A stretch of DNA of 64,000 nt, taken from assembly GCF_018491765.1 (NCBI RefSeq), contig NZ_JABWCU010000003.1, forward strand, positions 62,001 to 126,000. Reading direction: 5' to 3'. Made by a program: the position numbers and the translations under genes. Below are positions 44,343 through 53,382 of the stretch, in pieces. Positions within the stretch are counted from its first letter, which is position 1; each line of letters begins with the position of its first letter. Source of the DNA: Novosphingobium profundi (lineage in GTDB: Bacteria; Pseudomonadota; Alphaproteobacteria; Sphingomonadales; Sphingomonadaceae). The notes under the pieces are model-generated. The model was not told the DNA's origin. It made no database searches and worked only from the letters and a program-made list of their open reading frames with translations.

Positions 44343-44609
44343 ATGAGTCACGCCGCGAACCCCGATCTCCTCAACCGTCTGCGCAGGGCCAACGGCCACC
44401 TCGCGAGCATCATTCGCATGGTCGAAGATGGTGATGATGGCCTCAAAATCGCTCAACAGATGCAGGCCGTCGTCGCCGCGCTTGAAAAGACCAAAACGCT
44501 GATCGTCACCGATCACATCGAGCATCACCTCGAGAACTTGATCGGGCCATTGCCTGGGGCCGTGCGTGAAGATCTCGCGAAGCTTGGGGAACTGGCGAAG
44601 TATCTTTGA
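44343..44609 (+). CDS. rcnR: RcnR-type metal-responsive repressor lacking the conserved Cys
   Basis: An 88-residue all-helical CsoR/RcnR/FrmR-family protein, 15 bp after rcnA. Comparing with the W-X-Y-Z metal fingerprint, W is H3, Y is H58 and Z is H62 as in RcnR, but the X position, almost always Cys (C35 in E. coli RcnR), is G33. The protein has no Cys at all. The family represses a linked efflux gene until metal binds. Loss of the Cys suggests altered metal choice or affinity, or a different inducer. Confidence 0.88.
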   Translation: MSHAANPDLLNRLRRANGHLASIIRMVEDGDDGLKIAQQMQAVVAALEKTKTLIVTDHIEHHLENLIGPLPGAVREDLAKLGELAKYL

Positions 44610-45120
44610 GCTCTACCGTCCTTGTTGAGGAAGGCGTGAACCAACGCTGGCTCTGGAAACAAGGGATAGCCGTCAGCGAATGTCCGCTGCCAAGCGTAAA
44701 CGTCGGGGCTCTGAATGGCGAACTTGGGCGCTAACTTCTAGGAAGTTATGGTCGCGCCAAGCTAGTCCAGGAGGGGCGAAAATTGAGCGCTGCGGTGCCG
44801 GTCCCGTAGGAAAGAAACGTTTATCGGAAATCTCGGGCGTCGCCAATTTGGTAGGATGCAAACCAGATCTCCGGGATCGAAGGCAGGTTGAACGAAGCGG
44901 ACGAAGTGCTGTCCGATGCCCAGGCTTGCGAAAGTCAACGCCATGTGCGCCTCGCCAACATCGGATCACGATGAATCGCCACAGGCCCAAGGGCGTTCGC
45001 AAGATTGAAAAGCGGGCAGGCGGGTTCTACACTTTTTTAGGGGGCACTACCTGATACATCGGGATGAAAATCTGCGCAGCTTATCGTTGTTCACTGTGTC
45101 GGGGCCTTCAGGTCAGGTCC
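44610..45120. other. 511-bp intergenic region, no gene seen
   Basis: Between rcnR and the convergent outer-membrane protein gene. Short open frames are present on both strands but have no ribosome sites or recognisable domains. No clear terminator hairpin with a T-run was found. Confidence 0.5.
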
Positions 45121-45702
45121 TCAAAAGTGATAGGCCAAGGCGGCAAGAACCTGATGGCGATCGAAGGCATGGCCCGCGCTGCCAAGGTCTGAATAGCGAT
45201 ACTCGAGCGAGGCGGAAACATTTTCCAGGATTTCCCGGTCGAGGCCGGCGCCTGCCGTCCAGCCATCGAAATTGTCATGCCCGCGTAGAGCCCCGTTGAC
45301 GACGCGTGCGCGGGTATTTTCATAGCCGCCGCGGAGGTAGACAAGCGTTTTGGGCGAGGTCACATATCCGACCCGACCCGTTACATCGAACGTATACGAT
45401 GGATCGATGTATCGCGCACCTTCGCCAATTCGGTCATCGGCGGCGATGTCGAAGCCGGCTTCCCCGCCGATGACGATATGGCGCGTAATTCTCTGGTCGT
45501 AGCCAGCGAATAGACCGCCAACGAACTTGTCGCCGGTTTCGCGGACAGGTATTTCACCGAGATCGGTCTGAGCGCCATGCACGCGATCTTCGTTCCAACC
45601 GGCATGAACGCCAAGGAATGCTCCCTGAAAGGGAGCTGCAATGGCCTGGTTTGCAAACAGGAACGTGGCGCCGGTAATGGCTGAGGTGACGAAGGCTTTC
45701 AT
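45121..45702 (-). CDS. Opacity-type outer-membrane beta-barrel protein (copy 2)
   Basis: A 193-residue barrel protein with a signal peptide (MKAFVTSAITGATFLFANQAIAA), clearly paralogous to 13660-14241. Shared landmarks are HAGWNEDRVHGAQTDLGE, VGGLFAGYDQRITRHIVIGGEAGFD, VYLRGGYENTRARVVNG, LEYRYSDLGSAGHAFDRHQ and the Phe terminus. Both copies have the same length. It follows the OprB gene by about 130 bp on the same strand and might be co-expressed. Its function is unknown. Confidence 0.85.
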   Translation of the reverse strand: MKAFVTSAITGATFLFANQAIAAPFQGAFLGVHAGWNEDRVHGAQTDLGEIPVRETGDKFVGGLFAGYDQRITRHIVIGGEAGFDIAADDRIGEGARYIDPSYTFDVTGRVGYVTSPKTLVYLRGGYENTRARVVNGALRGHDNFDGWTAGAGLDREILENVSASLEYRYSDLGSAGHAFDRHQVLAALAYHF

Positions 45703-45830
45703 GTCGACAGATATCCCGCATGCTTCAATTCGCAGCGACCTCTGGCATCAATCGGCACTCGACATAATCCGCTGCCGCGGCAACGCAGCGATTCCAGGCG
45801 GGTAACAATCCAAAGTGGCGCCGACTGGCT

Positions 45831-47159
45831 TCAGATCGAGATTGCCGTTTTTACACCGAGCGCCACGACATCGTGACCTCGCTTGTCGCCGCCGGGATTG
45901 AAGACATACTGCACATTGGGCTGCACATTCATCCAGGGCGTTAGTTGCAGCCCGTAGTCTGCCTCGATCTCGTACTCGGCGCCCTGGCTGATCGGCGAGC
46001 CGGCGGTCAGTTCCTCGTGCAACGCGGCTCGGGCGTTGAGGTGGGTGCGCGCGGCACCAAGCTGGATGAAGTCGTGAGGGCGGGTCGCTGCAAAGCCAAG
46101 ATAGCGTATGCCGCTGGTGATCTGGTTGTCGACGCGCGCCGTATTACGGTCGGCCTGTGTGAACGTCACAAAGGCGCTTAGTCCCTTGGTGGTGCGGGTT
46201 TCTCCATTCGCCAGTTCCTCGTAATGGCCGGTCAGTTGCTGCTGGAGCATGACAAAGCCGCCGTAACGTCCCGAACGCTGCAACATCGGCTCGTTGGCTA
46301 GCGTTGCTGGCTGACGGCTGCGAGCCAGAAGGACATCATCGGCATCGGCCGTGCTATACCAACCTCCCGCACGGTACAGTCCTGGAAGGCCAGTTGCGCC
46401 GAGACGGACCTTTCGCCCTGCCTCGAAGGGGATGAGGACGCCCGTCGCGCCCTTGAAATGGCCGATGGTGAACGTGTTCTCGAGGTTACGCGGATTTACC
46501 TCGTAGGCGCCGATCATCGCATAGGATGAGCCGTGGCGGGCCCGCAATCGGGCTGCCCACTGGCTGACAGGCCAGTTGTACCAGAAGTCACCGCCAATGT
46601 TGCCGATGGGCGCACCGCAGAAGCTCCCGTTCATGAAATCGCAGGAAAAGCTGCTGAAATCGTTGCCGACAGGCAAGCGCCCCAGCTTGATGTCGAGCCC
46701 CCCGCCCAGATCCTGGGAATAGGAGAATTCGGTCAAGCGGAAGGTCTGGCCACGACCGTAGACCTCCTGGGTCTGAAGCAATGTATCGAGCCCTGCGGAC
46801 TGGACCAGATTGCGACCGCGGCGCCAGGTGACGCTGGCCTGGAAACTGCCTCCCTTGAGACCGAAAGCCTTCTCGGCATCAATGGCTGCGCCGACAGTGA
46901 CCTGCCCAGTCTCGGTGACCGCCTTCTTCGTGCCGCCACTGACATTTGTGGCCAGTTCGCTTGTGTAGTCGACTGAAAGATCAACGCCCTTTTCGTGCAA
47001 GTCGGTACGAAGTCCGCCCCAGTCGCCGGTCAGGGTTGTGCCTGAAGTCTCGGTAGCCGTCCCGTCGGGGGCCGGATCGTCTGAAGCGTGCGCGAGAGGC
47101 GCAAAGGCGGCGCTGCAAAGAGCTGCGCCGAGCAGCAGGATTTTCGATTGCGATGGCAT
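45831..47159 (-). CDS. oprB: Carbohydrate-selective porin, OprB family
   Basis: A 442-residue outer-membrane porin with signal peptide (MPSQSKILLLGAALCSAAFAPLAHA). The hallmark is LTGDWGGLRTDLHEKGVDLSVDYTSEL near the mature N-terminus, followed by many amphipathic strands and YVFNPGGDKRGHDVVALGVKTAISI at the end. OprB porins admit glucose and related sugars. It is divergent from a LysR gene that precedes a three-subunit sugar/alcohol dehydrogenase, suggesting one uptake-and-oxidation module. Confidence 0.93.
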   Translation of the reverse strand: MPSQSKILLLGAALCSAAFAPLAHASDDPAPDGTATETSGTTLTGDWGGLRTDLHEKGVDLSVDYTSELATNVSGGTKKAVTETGQVTVGAAIDAEKAFGLKGGSFQASVTWRRGRNLVQSAGLDTLLQTQEVYGRGQTFRLTEFSYSQDLGGGLDIKLGRLPVGNDFSSFSCDFMNGSFCGAPIGNIGGDFWYNWPVSQWAARLRARHGSSYAMIGAYEVNPRNLENTFTIGHFKGATGVLIPFEAGRKVRLGATGLPGLYRAGGWYSTADADDVLLARSRQPATLANEPMLQRSGRYGGFVMLQQQLTGHYEELANGETRTTKGLSAFVTFTQADRNTARVDNQITSGIRYLGFAATRPHDFIQLGAARTHLNARAALHEELTAGSPISQGAEYEIEADYGLQLTPWMNVQPNVQYVFNPGGDKRGHDVVALGVKTAISI

Positions 47160-47336
47160 GCAGGAAGGCCTTGAACTTGCGGACGGACAGGGGGCTAAGG
47201 CGCGCGCACGTTTTTTGTGGCACGGCCGGGGCGCCCCTTGGTCTTCGCATTACAATCGTGCAAGCAACGCAACGTACACATTCGGCGCTCGTCACGACAT
47301 TGCGAGGACGCGGCTGAGCACTAGAGGTTGACAAGC

Positions 47337-48251
47337 ATGACACACTTGGAGGATTTGGCGGTCTTCGTGCGCCTCGCGAGTGCGGGCAGTCTCTCCGAGG
47401 TCGCCCGGTTGGAGGGGCTTTCGCTGGCGGTCGTCTCGAAGCGGCTTGCGCGGCTGGAAAGCGACCTGCACGTCCGTCTCGTGAACCGTTCACCGCGCCG
47501 CATCAGCCTGACGGACGATGGCCTCGAACTGTTGCCGCGCGCGCGCGAGATACTGGACAAGCTGGAAGAGGCGCAGGCCGCGCTGCAAACGCGCAGCACG
47601 GAGGCAGCGGGCGTTCTGCGCGTTACGGCGACGATTGCATTCAGCATTGGCCAGATCGCGCCGCGCCTGGGGCGATTTCTCCAGGCCAATCCGGATTTGC
47701 GCGTTCAACTGCTATCGACCGACCGTATGCTGGATATCGTTAAGGACAACGTCGACGTTGCGATCCGGCAAGCCAGACTGCCCGATTCAGAGCTTATGTC
47801 GCGCACGATTGCCCCGGATCGCAGGGTTTTGGTCGCCTCGCCCGACTACGTCGCCCGGCGCGGTAACCCACGCGTTCCCCAGGATCTCGCCCAGCACGAC
47901 TGCATCGTTCTGGGCGATCCCCCGGTGACGCTTTGGCGGTTCCAGCGCGGCAATCGCAAGATCGGGGTGGAAGTTGGCTGGACCCTTCTCGCCAACGATG
48001 GTGCGGCGGCGCAGGCCGCGTGCCTTGGCGGTGCGGGGGTGGCGCTCAAGTCCATCTGGGATGCCCGTGAAGATCTCGCGGCCGGCAGGCTGGTGGAACT
48101 GCTGCCGGGGTGGGTGCCGCCCGCCATTCCGATCCAGGCTGTTTTCGCCTCGCGCCATCATCAGCCAGCTCGCATTCGGGCCTTTGTCGATTTTCTGCAG
48201 GACGAGTTGCGCCGTGAGGTGATGGAGCACCCGGAGATCGAGCAGGTGTAA
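47337..48251 (+). CDS. LysR-family regulator next to OprB and sugar dehydrogenase genes
   Basis: A 304-residue LysR protein: MTHLEDLAVFVRLASAGSLSEVARLEGLSLAVVSKRLARLE gives the helix-turn-helix, then a CrgA-like effector domain (GVLRVTATIAFSIGQIAPRLGRFLQANPDL, VDVAIRQARLPDSELMSRTI). The ATG at 47337 is preferred to a TTG three codons upstream. It is divergent from oprB and 128 bp before the dehydrogenase small subunit gene, so it may control both. Confidence 0.9.
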   Translation: MTHLEDLAVFVRLASAGSLSEVARLEGLSLAVVSKRLARLESDLHVRLVNRSPRRISLTDDGLELLPRAREILDKLEEAQAALQTRSTEAAGVLRVTATIAFSIGQIAPRLGRFLQANPDLRVQLLSTDRMLDIVKDNVDVAIRQARLPDSELMSRTIAPDRRVLVASPDYVARRGNPRVPQDLAQHDCIVLGDPPVTLWRFQRGNRKIGVEVGWTLLANDGAAAQAACLGGAGVALKSIWDAREDLAAGRLVELLPGWVPPAIPIQAVFASRHHQPARIRAFVDFLQDELRREVMEHPEIEQV

Positions 48252-48379
48252 ATCCAGCCTTCGCGATTTGGAAATGCAGCCTTCGTGATCCGGACGCGCT
48301 TGGGGGATGGAAAACCCCGGTCAAGGGGCGCAGAGGCGCGGCAAGGCCAAATCTGGTCAACCAATCGTGAGAAGCAACC

Positions 48380-49021
48380 ATGACTCAAAACGAGGCGAGT
48401 CGTCAGACCAGCGCCAGTACACCCTTTGCCATGCTCAGGCGCCGCGACCTTCTCGTCGGCATCGGCGCCGTCGCATTTCTCGCCGGAAGTGGCATCTCTG
48501 TTGATGCGTTACTGGCGCAGGCCGAAGCCGCAAAGCCCAGTACGGCATTCGTCCACGCAAGCCGTTTTGTCACCAGCGCAGCGCTTGATGACGAAACGGC
48601 CTTGAACCGAGCCTGGAGGCAGCTTTCCACCCTCGACCGCGGCTTCGCGCAGGCGGTTGAGAAGCTTAGCGAAGCGATCACTTCGTCCGGGCTCAAGGGG
48701 ATGGCGGAATTTCTGGCCGCTCCTGTCGGCAAGGACGAGGCACTGCTGGCTACCGCGCGCACAATAACTTCGGCCTTCTACCTGGGGTTCACCGGTACGC
48801 CGCCCTCGCACGGGCATAAGGACACGACCGGGTTCGTCACTTTTACCGGCGCCTTGATGTGGCGCCCGACAATCGACGCGACGGTGATCCCGACTTACGC
48901 GCGTGGCGGCACGGATTTCTGGGTGCAGCCGCCTGCCGGTACGCCGGAGCCGCGCGGACCGCAAGGGATTGCTGAGTGGCATGGCTCTGCCCGTTCTTCA
49001 ACATCTTCGAAAAGGGCATAA
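48380..49021 (+). CDS. FAD sugar/alcohol dehydrogenase, small subunit (sorbitol/gluconate dehydrogenase type)
   Basis: A 213-residue protein with a twin-arginine-like leader (MLRRRDLLVGIGAVAFLAGSGISVDALLA). The body (RFVTSAALDDETALNRAWRQL, AFYLGFTGTPPSHG, DTTGFVTFTGALMWRPTIDATVIPTYARGG) matches the small subunit of membrane-bound FAD sorbitol and gluconate dehydrogenases (PF12318-type). This subunit pairs with the GMC subunit and carries it across the membrane through Tat. It stops 2 bp before the large-subunit start. Confidence 0.88.
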   Translation: MTQNEASRQTSASTPFAMLRRRDLLVGIGAVAFLAGSGISVDALLAQAEAAKPSTAFVHASRFVTSAALDDETALNRAWRQLSTLDRGFAQAVEKLSEAITSSGLKGMAEFLAAPVGKDEALLATARTITSAFYLGFTGTPPSHGHKDTTGFVTFTGALMWRPTIDATVIPTYARGGTDFWVQPPAGTPEPRGPQGIAEWHGSARSSTSSKRA

Positions 49022-49023
49022 CC

Positions 49024-50613
49024 ATGGCCGAAACTTTTGACGCCGACGTAATCGTCGTCGGCTCCGGCGCGCTCGGCTCCAATGCCGCCTACGAGCTGGC
49101 CAAGGCAGGCAAATCGGTTATCCTGATGGAAGCCGGCCTGCGCATACCGCGCTGGAAGATCGTCCAGAACTCGCGCAATTCTTCGCGCCGCTCGGACTAC
49201 AACCGTCCCTACCCCGATGTGGAGTGGGCGCGAACCACGGAATCCGACGAGTATCTCGAGAACACCGGCTCGTTCGATCTGCGGCCCGGCATGCTCAAGC
49301 TGGTTGGCGGCACGACCTGGCACTGGGCGGCGGCGACCTGGCGCTATCTGCCCTCCGACATGAAGCTCAAGTCGACTTACGGCGTCGGCCGCGACTGGCC
49401 AATCAGCTATGACGATCTGGAACCCTGGTATCAAAGGGCGGAGGAAGCGCTCGGCGTGGTCGGTTCGGACGAGCAGGACCAGAGCGGGCAGGGCGGCGGT
49501 GCCTATCCGCCCCGCTCGAAGCCCTATCCGCTACCGCCCGAAGGCAAGACCTACATGTTCCAGCGGCTCGAGGCACGCCTTTCGCCGCTTGGCTTCAACT
49601 TCATCCACGAGCCAAATGCGCGCGTGACCAAGCCCTACGACGGACGTCCGGCCTGCGCTGGCAACAACAACTGCATGCCCGTCTGCCCGATCGGTGCAAT
49701 GTACTCGGGCGGCTTTCACGCCGATCACGCCGAGGCAGTTGGCGCCAAGTTGCTGACCGACGCCACGGCCTACAAGCTGGAAAAAGGTGCAGGCGGCAAG
49801 ATCGTCGCGGTTCATTACCGCACGTCCAAGGGTGAGGATGTACGCCTCACTGCGCGCTACTTCATCGTTGCCGCACACGGGCTGGAAACGCCCAAGCTGC
49901 TGTTGATGTCGGATGTCGCGAATTCCTCCGATCAGGTCGGACGCAATCTGATGGATCATACCGGCATCGGGATGCATTTCCTCGCCGACGAGGAAGTCTG
50001 GGGTGGCCGCGGCGCGGTGCAGCAAGGTGGCGTCTTCAACCGCCGCGATGGTGAGCATCGCCGCGATTATGCCGCGATCAAGCATGCCATCGCCAATCCG
50101 GTCCCCAATCCCGCTGTCGCGGCGCGTCTGATTGATCAGGGCCTGCTTGGTCCGGAACTGGACCGGCGCATCCGCGACGAAGCCTCGCGCTGGGTCGAGT
50201 TCTCGACCGTGTTCGAAATGCTGCCGCATCCAACCAATCGCGTGCAGCCGCACCCGACCCGTCGCGACGCGCTCGGCATCCCGACGCTGACCGTCCACTA
50301 CGATGTCGACGACTACGTCAAGGCGGCAAGGCCGCACGCCGAAGCGGATTTTCATACCTTCGTGAAGGGCATGAATGGCCAGTTGATCGACATCAGCGAG
50401 GGTTGGCAGAACCGCGATCACCTCATGGGCTCGGTCATCATGGGCGCGGATCCGAAGGACTCGGTTGTGGACGGTGATTGTCGCACGCACGACCACGACA
50501 ATCTTTTCCTCGCGACGACGGGCGTCATTCCCGCCTCGGGCGTGATCAACCCCACGCTTACCGGCGTGGCGCTGTCCATCCGCATCGCCGACGCGATCGC
50601 GAAGGAGGTCTGA
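49024..50613 (+). CDS. FAD sugar/alcohol dehydrogenase, GMC large subunit
   Basis: A 529-residue GMC-family flavoprotein without its own signal peptide, so probably exported with the Tat-leader small subunit. DADVIVVGSGALGSNAAYELAKAGKSVILMEAG binds FAD; CAGNNNCMPVCPIGAMYSGG is a Cys-rich stretch seen in gluconate/sorbitol/fructose dehydrogenase large subunits and linked to an Fe-S cluster in relatives. The C-terminus has HLMGSVIMG and ATTGVIPASGVINPTLTGVAL. It should oxidise a sugar, sugar acid or polyol in the periplasm and pass electrons to the cytochrome subunit encoded next. Confidence 0.9.
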   Translation: MAETFDADVIVVGSGALGSNAAYELAKAGKSVILMEAGLRIPRWKIVQNSRNSSRRSDYNRPYPDVEWARTTESDEYLENTGSFDLRPGMLKLVGGTTWHWAAATWRYLPSDMKLKSTYGVGRDWPISYDDLEPWYQRAEEALGVVGSDEQDQSGQGGGAYPPRSKPYPLPPEGKTYMFQRLEARLSPLGFNFIHEPNARVTKPYDGRPACAGNNNCMPVCPIGAMYSGGFHADHAEAVGAKLLTDATAYKLEKGAGGKIVAVHYRTSKGEDVRLTARYFIVAAHGLETPKLLLMSDVANSSDQVGRNLMDHTGIGMHFLADEEVWGGRGAVQQGGVFNRRDGEHRRDYAAIKHAIANPVPNPAVAARLIDQGLLGPELDRRIRDEASRWVEFSTVFEMLPHPTNRVQPHPTRRDALGIPTLTVHYDVDDYVKAARPHAEADFHTFVKGMNGQLIDISEGWQNRDHLMGSVIMGADPKDSVVDGDCRTHDHDNLFLATTGVIPASGVINPTLTGVALSIRIADAIAKEV

Positions 50614-50617
50614 CGCG

Positions 50618-52045
50618 ATGAAATTCCTGATTTCAGTGACCGCCGCGTGCCTGTCTCTGGTCGTGGCCAGCCCTTCCTTTGCACAAGATGCCCAGCCCGA
50701 TTTCACGGACAAGGCCCTGATCGCGCGCGGCGCCGCAGTGGCGACCGCGGGCGACTGTGCCGCCTGCCACCGCGCGGTAGAACCGAGCGGTCCGCAATAT
50801 GTCGGGGGATACGAGATCGCCTCGCCGCTCGGCGCTATCGTTGCCCCCAACATCACACCTTCGAAAAGCGCGGGCATCGGCGATTGGAGTTTCGCCGATT
50901 TCGATCGCGCAATGCGCAAGGGGAAGCGCCGCGACGGCGCAAATCTCTATCCGGCGATGCCCTATACGGACTACCAGGGTGTCAGCACAGCCGATATGCA
51001 GGCGCTCTATGCCTATTTCATGCACGGTGTGAAACCGGTCGATACAAAGGCTCCCGAAACGCATTTGCCGTTCCCGTTCGGCATTCGCATGCTCATGACG
51101 CCGTGGAACTGGATGTTTCGTTCGGATAAGCCCTTCAAGGCTACCGAGACGCTCAGCACACAGGCCCAGCGCGGTCAGTACCTCGTCGAGACGCTGGGCC
51201 ACTGCGGATCGTGTCACACGCCGCGCAACGTGCTTATGGCCGAAAAATCCGGTGAGGCACTTGGCGGCGGCGATATCGGCGGCTGGCATGCACCGAACAT
51301 CACGTCCGATCCCATCAGTGGCATCGGTGGCTGGAGGCAGGACGAACTGGTCGCCTACCTGCGCGATGGACGTGCCCCCGGCAAGGGCGTTGCGGCCGGA
51401 GGTATGGCGGAAGCGGTCGAGCACTCGCTTCAGCACCTGCCCGACGCCGATCTCGAGGCGATAGCAGCCTATCTCAAGGCAAGCGATCCAATCCGCAATC
51501 CGGATGAAAAGCGACCGGCTTTCGCCTGGACGCAGGCCCGGCCCATAAAGCTGGCCGCGTATGAGCCCGGTAACGGGACGGACGAGGCGTCTTATGCCGA
51601 CAGTTCCACGACCGACGGTGCATTTCTGTACGCCGGCGCGTGTGCCTCGTGTCACGGCAGGGACGGCAAGGGTACGAAGGATCATTTCTATCCTCCCCTG
51701 GTCGGCAGTGTCACAACCGGGGCGGTCAATCCGGCGAACCTGATCATGACCATCCTGGGCGGTGTCGACCGTAAAAGTGGTGTTGGCCATGCCTTCATGC
51801 CCGCTTTCGCAGACCAGATGAGTGATGCGCAGGTCGCCGCGGTGGCCAACCATGTGCTGCAGCGCTTTGGTCGTTCGCAAACCAGCGTCACAGCCACGAT
51901 GGTCGCAACCGCCCGCGCAGGCGGGCCCGAACCCTTGCTGCTCAAGCTGATGCCCTGGCTGATGGGCCTGGCGGCTCTGGCGCTCGCCGTTGTCGCTTAC
52001 GTCTCGATCCGAAAGAGTTCGGGCCGCAAATCGCGGGTTGGCTGA
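50618..52045 (+). CDS. Triheme cytochrome c subunit of the dehydrogenase
   Basis: A 475-residue protein with signal peptide (MKFLISVTAACLSLVVASPSFA), three CxxCH heme sites at residues 47-51 (CAACH), 196-200 (CGSCH) and 342-346 (CASCH), and a C-terminal TM anchor (LLKLMPWLMGLAALALAVVAYVSI). Three hemes plus an anchor is the usual build of gluconate, sorbitol and alcohol dehydrogenase cytochrome subunits, which deliver electrons to ubiquinone. It begins 5 bp after the large subunit gene. Confidence 0.93.
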   Translation: MKFLISVTAACLSLVVASPSFAQDAQPDFTDKALIARGAAVATAGDCAACHRAVEPSGPQYVGGYEIASPLGAIVAPNITPSKSAGIGDWSFADFDRAMRKGKRRDGANLYPAMPYTDYQGVSTADMQALYAYFMHGVKPVDTKAPETHLPFPFGIRMLMTPWNWMFRSDKPFKATETLSTQAQRGQYLVETLGHCGSCHTPRNVLMAEKSGEALGGGDIGGWHAPNITSDPISGIGGWRQDELVAYLRDGRAPGKGVAAGGMAEAVEHSLQHLPDADLEAIAAYLKASDPIRNPDEKRPAFAWTQARPIKLAAYEPGNGTDEASYADSSTTDGAFLYAGACASCHGRDGKGTKDHFYPPLVGSVTTGAVNPANLIMTILGGVDRKSGVGHAFMPAFADQMSDAQVAAVANHVLQRFGRSQTSVTATMVATARAGGPEPLLLKLMPWLMGLAALALAVVAYVSIRKSSGRKSRVG

Positions 52046-52640
52046 CAAATATCAGGCTGCGTTGAGTGTGTCTCATCGCAGCCTGGTCAAGTCCACGCTG
52101 TCCCTCACGTGTGCCAGCATGTTGATGCGTCAGCCTCACTTCGGCTCGGCAGGCCGCAAATTGAGGCAGCGGTTGCCGGTCTGATGGCCTGGTATTCGCC
52201 CAACCTCAGCTTGCACCCTGCATTCCCGGATGGGAGCTTTATCGTCGTCCTTTCGCTTGCGCGATGCTCAGCGAAGTCTCCGGGTTGAGCGATCACGAGG
52301 GGCCAGTGGCCCCTCTGATGGGATCCGCCGCGACAGTTTCGTACAACGCTGCATTTTGCTCCTGGCGTTCCTCACGGCTGGCTCGATGGCCGCGATCACA
52401 GTTGAATGAGAGGAGGGGCTGGCACCTTGCCACCTCGATGGCCCTGGGCGACCGGTCGGGACGGGGCTTGGCGCAGCGGTGCTGACTGCACCGTTTCCCA
52501 TGAGTCCCAAGGTCATTCTTGTTCCCGTGCTTATGGTCGCGGTCTTTGCCAGCGCCTGCCTCGCCGTTGTCCGTCGGATGATGCTCGGTGCGCTCTGGTC
52601 GGTTCGGGGCGGATCCAGCGTGGCGAGGGTAGAGCGTAGA
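52046..52640. other. About 600 bp without a supported gene
   Basis: Between the cytochrome gene and the toxin-antitoxin locus. A short plus-strand frame near 52500-52679 encodes a hydrophobic N-terminus but has no ribosome site and runs into the antitoxin promoter, so it is not called. Part of the sequence may be decayed mobile DNA. Confidence 0.45.
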
Positions 52641-52681
52641 TTGAATATCTTGAATATCATGTTATATCGATATCCATGATA
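52641..52681. promoter_or_regulatory. Operator/promoter of the Xre-RES toxin-antitoxin locus
   Basis: Two direct copies of TTGAATATC (52641-52649 and 52650-52658) run into an imperfect palindrome with outer arms TATCATG (52655-52661) and CATGATA (52675-52681) and an inner ATATCGATAT. It lies just upstream of the antitoxin ATG at 52699. Such palindromes are bound by antitoxin or antitoxin-toxin complexes for autoregulation. Confidence 0.65.
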
Positions 52682-52698
52682 ATTTCGAGGAGACGGGC

Positions 52699-53382
52699 AT
52701 GGCCACGATTCCCAATGACGATCTTGCCGATTTTGACGTGGAGACGCTGGCGGGATCCGCCGATGAAATTCGCGAGCGCCTGAAAGGTGTCCATGCCGAC
52801 CAGATCGTGGCGCTCAAGCTTGAGCATACGAGCAAGGGGACTGCCTTGGCGCTTGCAGAAGCGGTCAGATTAATCGCGCCAATGATCGTGCGTAAGCTCG
52901 CGGACCGTCAGGCCTCGACGCTGGAGAAGCTGGTCGACGCGCTGGTCCCCTCGGTGCCCTTGCCAGACCATTTGCTGACGCAGGCCCGCATGAATGCCGA
53001 GGCGCGCAAGGCAGTGTTCGAGGCCGGGGAATGGATCAGTGCGGCCGATTTGTCCCGGGCGGCCGGGTTCAGCGGAAAGAATGGGAGCACCCAGCCCAAC
53101 AAATGGAAGCGCGAGGGTCGGATCTATGCCCTTCGCAAGGGGACGAGCGATTTTTATCCGGGCTACGCGCTAGACCCTGAAGCCGGATTTCGGCCGCTGC
53201 CGGGCCTGGCACCGGTCCTGACGGTGTTCGCGGATGCGCTTGACCCCTGGGACATTGCCATCTGGTTCGCCTCGACCAACAGCTTCCTTGGCGGCGCGCG
53301 ACCGATGGACTTGTTGTCCCGAGCGCCTTCACGCGTCCTGGCCGCCGCCAAGGATGAGGTGGCAGGGGTGGAGCATGGCTGA
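52699..53382 (+). CDS. Xre/MbcA/ParS-type antitoxin
   Basis: A 227-residue protein. The C-terminal ~60 residues (APVLTVFADALDPWDIAIWFASTNSFLGGARPMDLLSRAPSRVLAAA) match the toxin-binding domain of Xre/MbcA/ParS antitoxins (DUF2384 type), which cap the RES toxin. The middle part (GEWISAADLSRAAGFSGKNGSTQPNKWKREGRIYALRKG) looks like a DNA-binding helix-turn-helix. The N-terminal ~70 residues are longer than in classic short antitoxins. GAGGAG lies upstream of the ATG. The stop overlaps the toxin start by 8 bp. Confidence 0.83.
   Translation: MATIPNDDLADFDVETLAGSADEIRERLKGVHADQIVALKLEHTSKGTALALAEAVRLIAPMIVRKLADRQASTLEKLVDALVPSVPLPDHLLTQARMNAEARKAVFEAGEWISAADLSRAAGFSGKNGSTQPNKWKREGRIYALRKGTSDFYPGYALDPEAGFRPLPGLAPVLTVFADALDPWDIAIWFASTNSFLGGARPMDLLSRAPSRVLAAAKDEVAGVEHG

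Noticed and set aside
50633..52048. A 471-codon minus-strand frame opposite the cytochrome c gene
   Set aside because: The sense strand encodes three CxxCH motifs, a signal peptide and a TM anchor; the antisense frame has no start signal or domain.
52479..52679. Small hydrophobic plus-strand frame upstream of the antitoxin gene
   Set aside because: No ribosome site, and its end runs through the palindromic operator and promoter region of the toxin-antitoxin locus.
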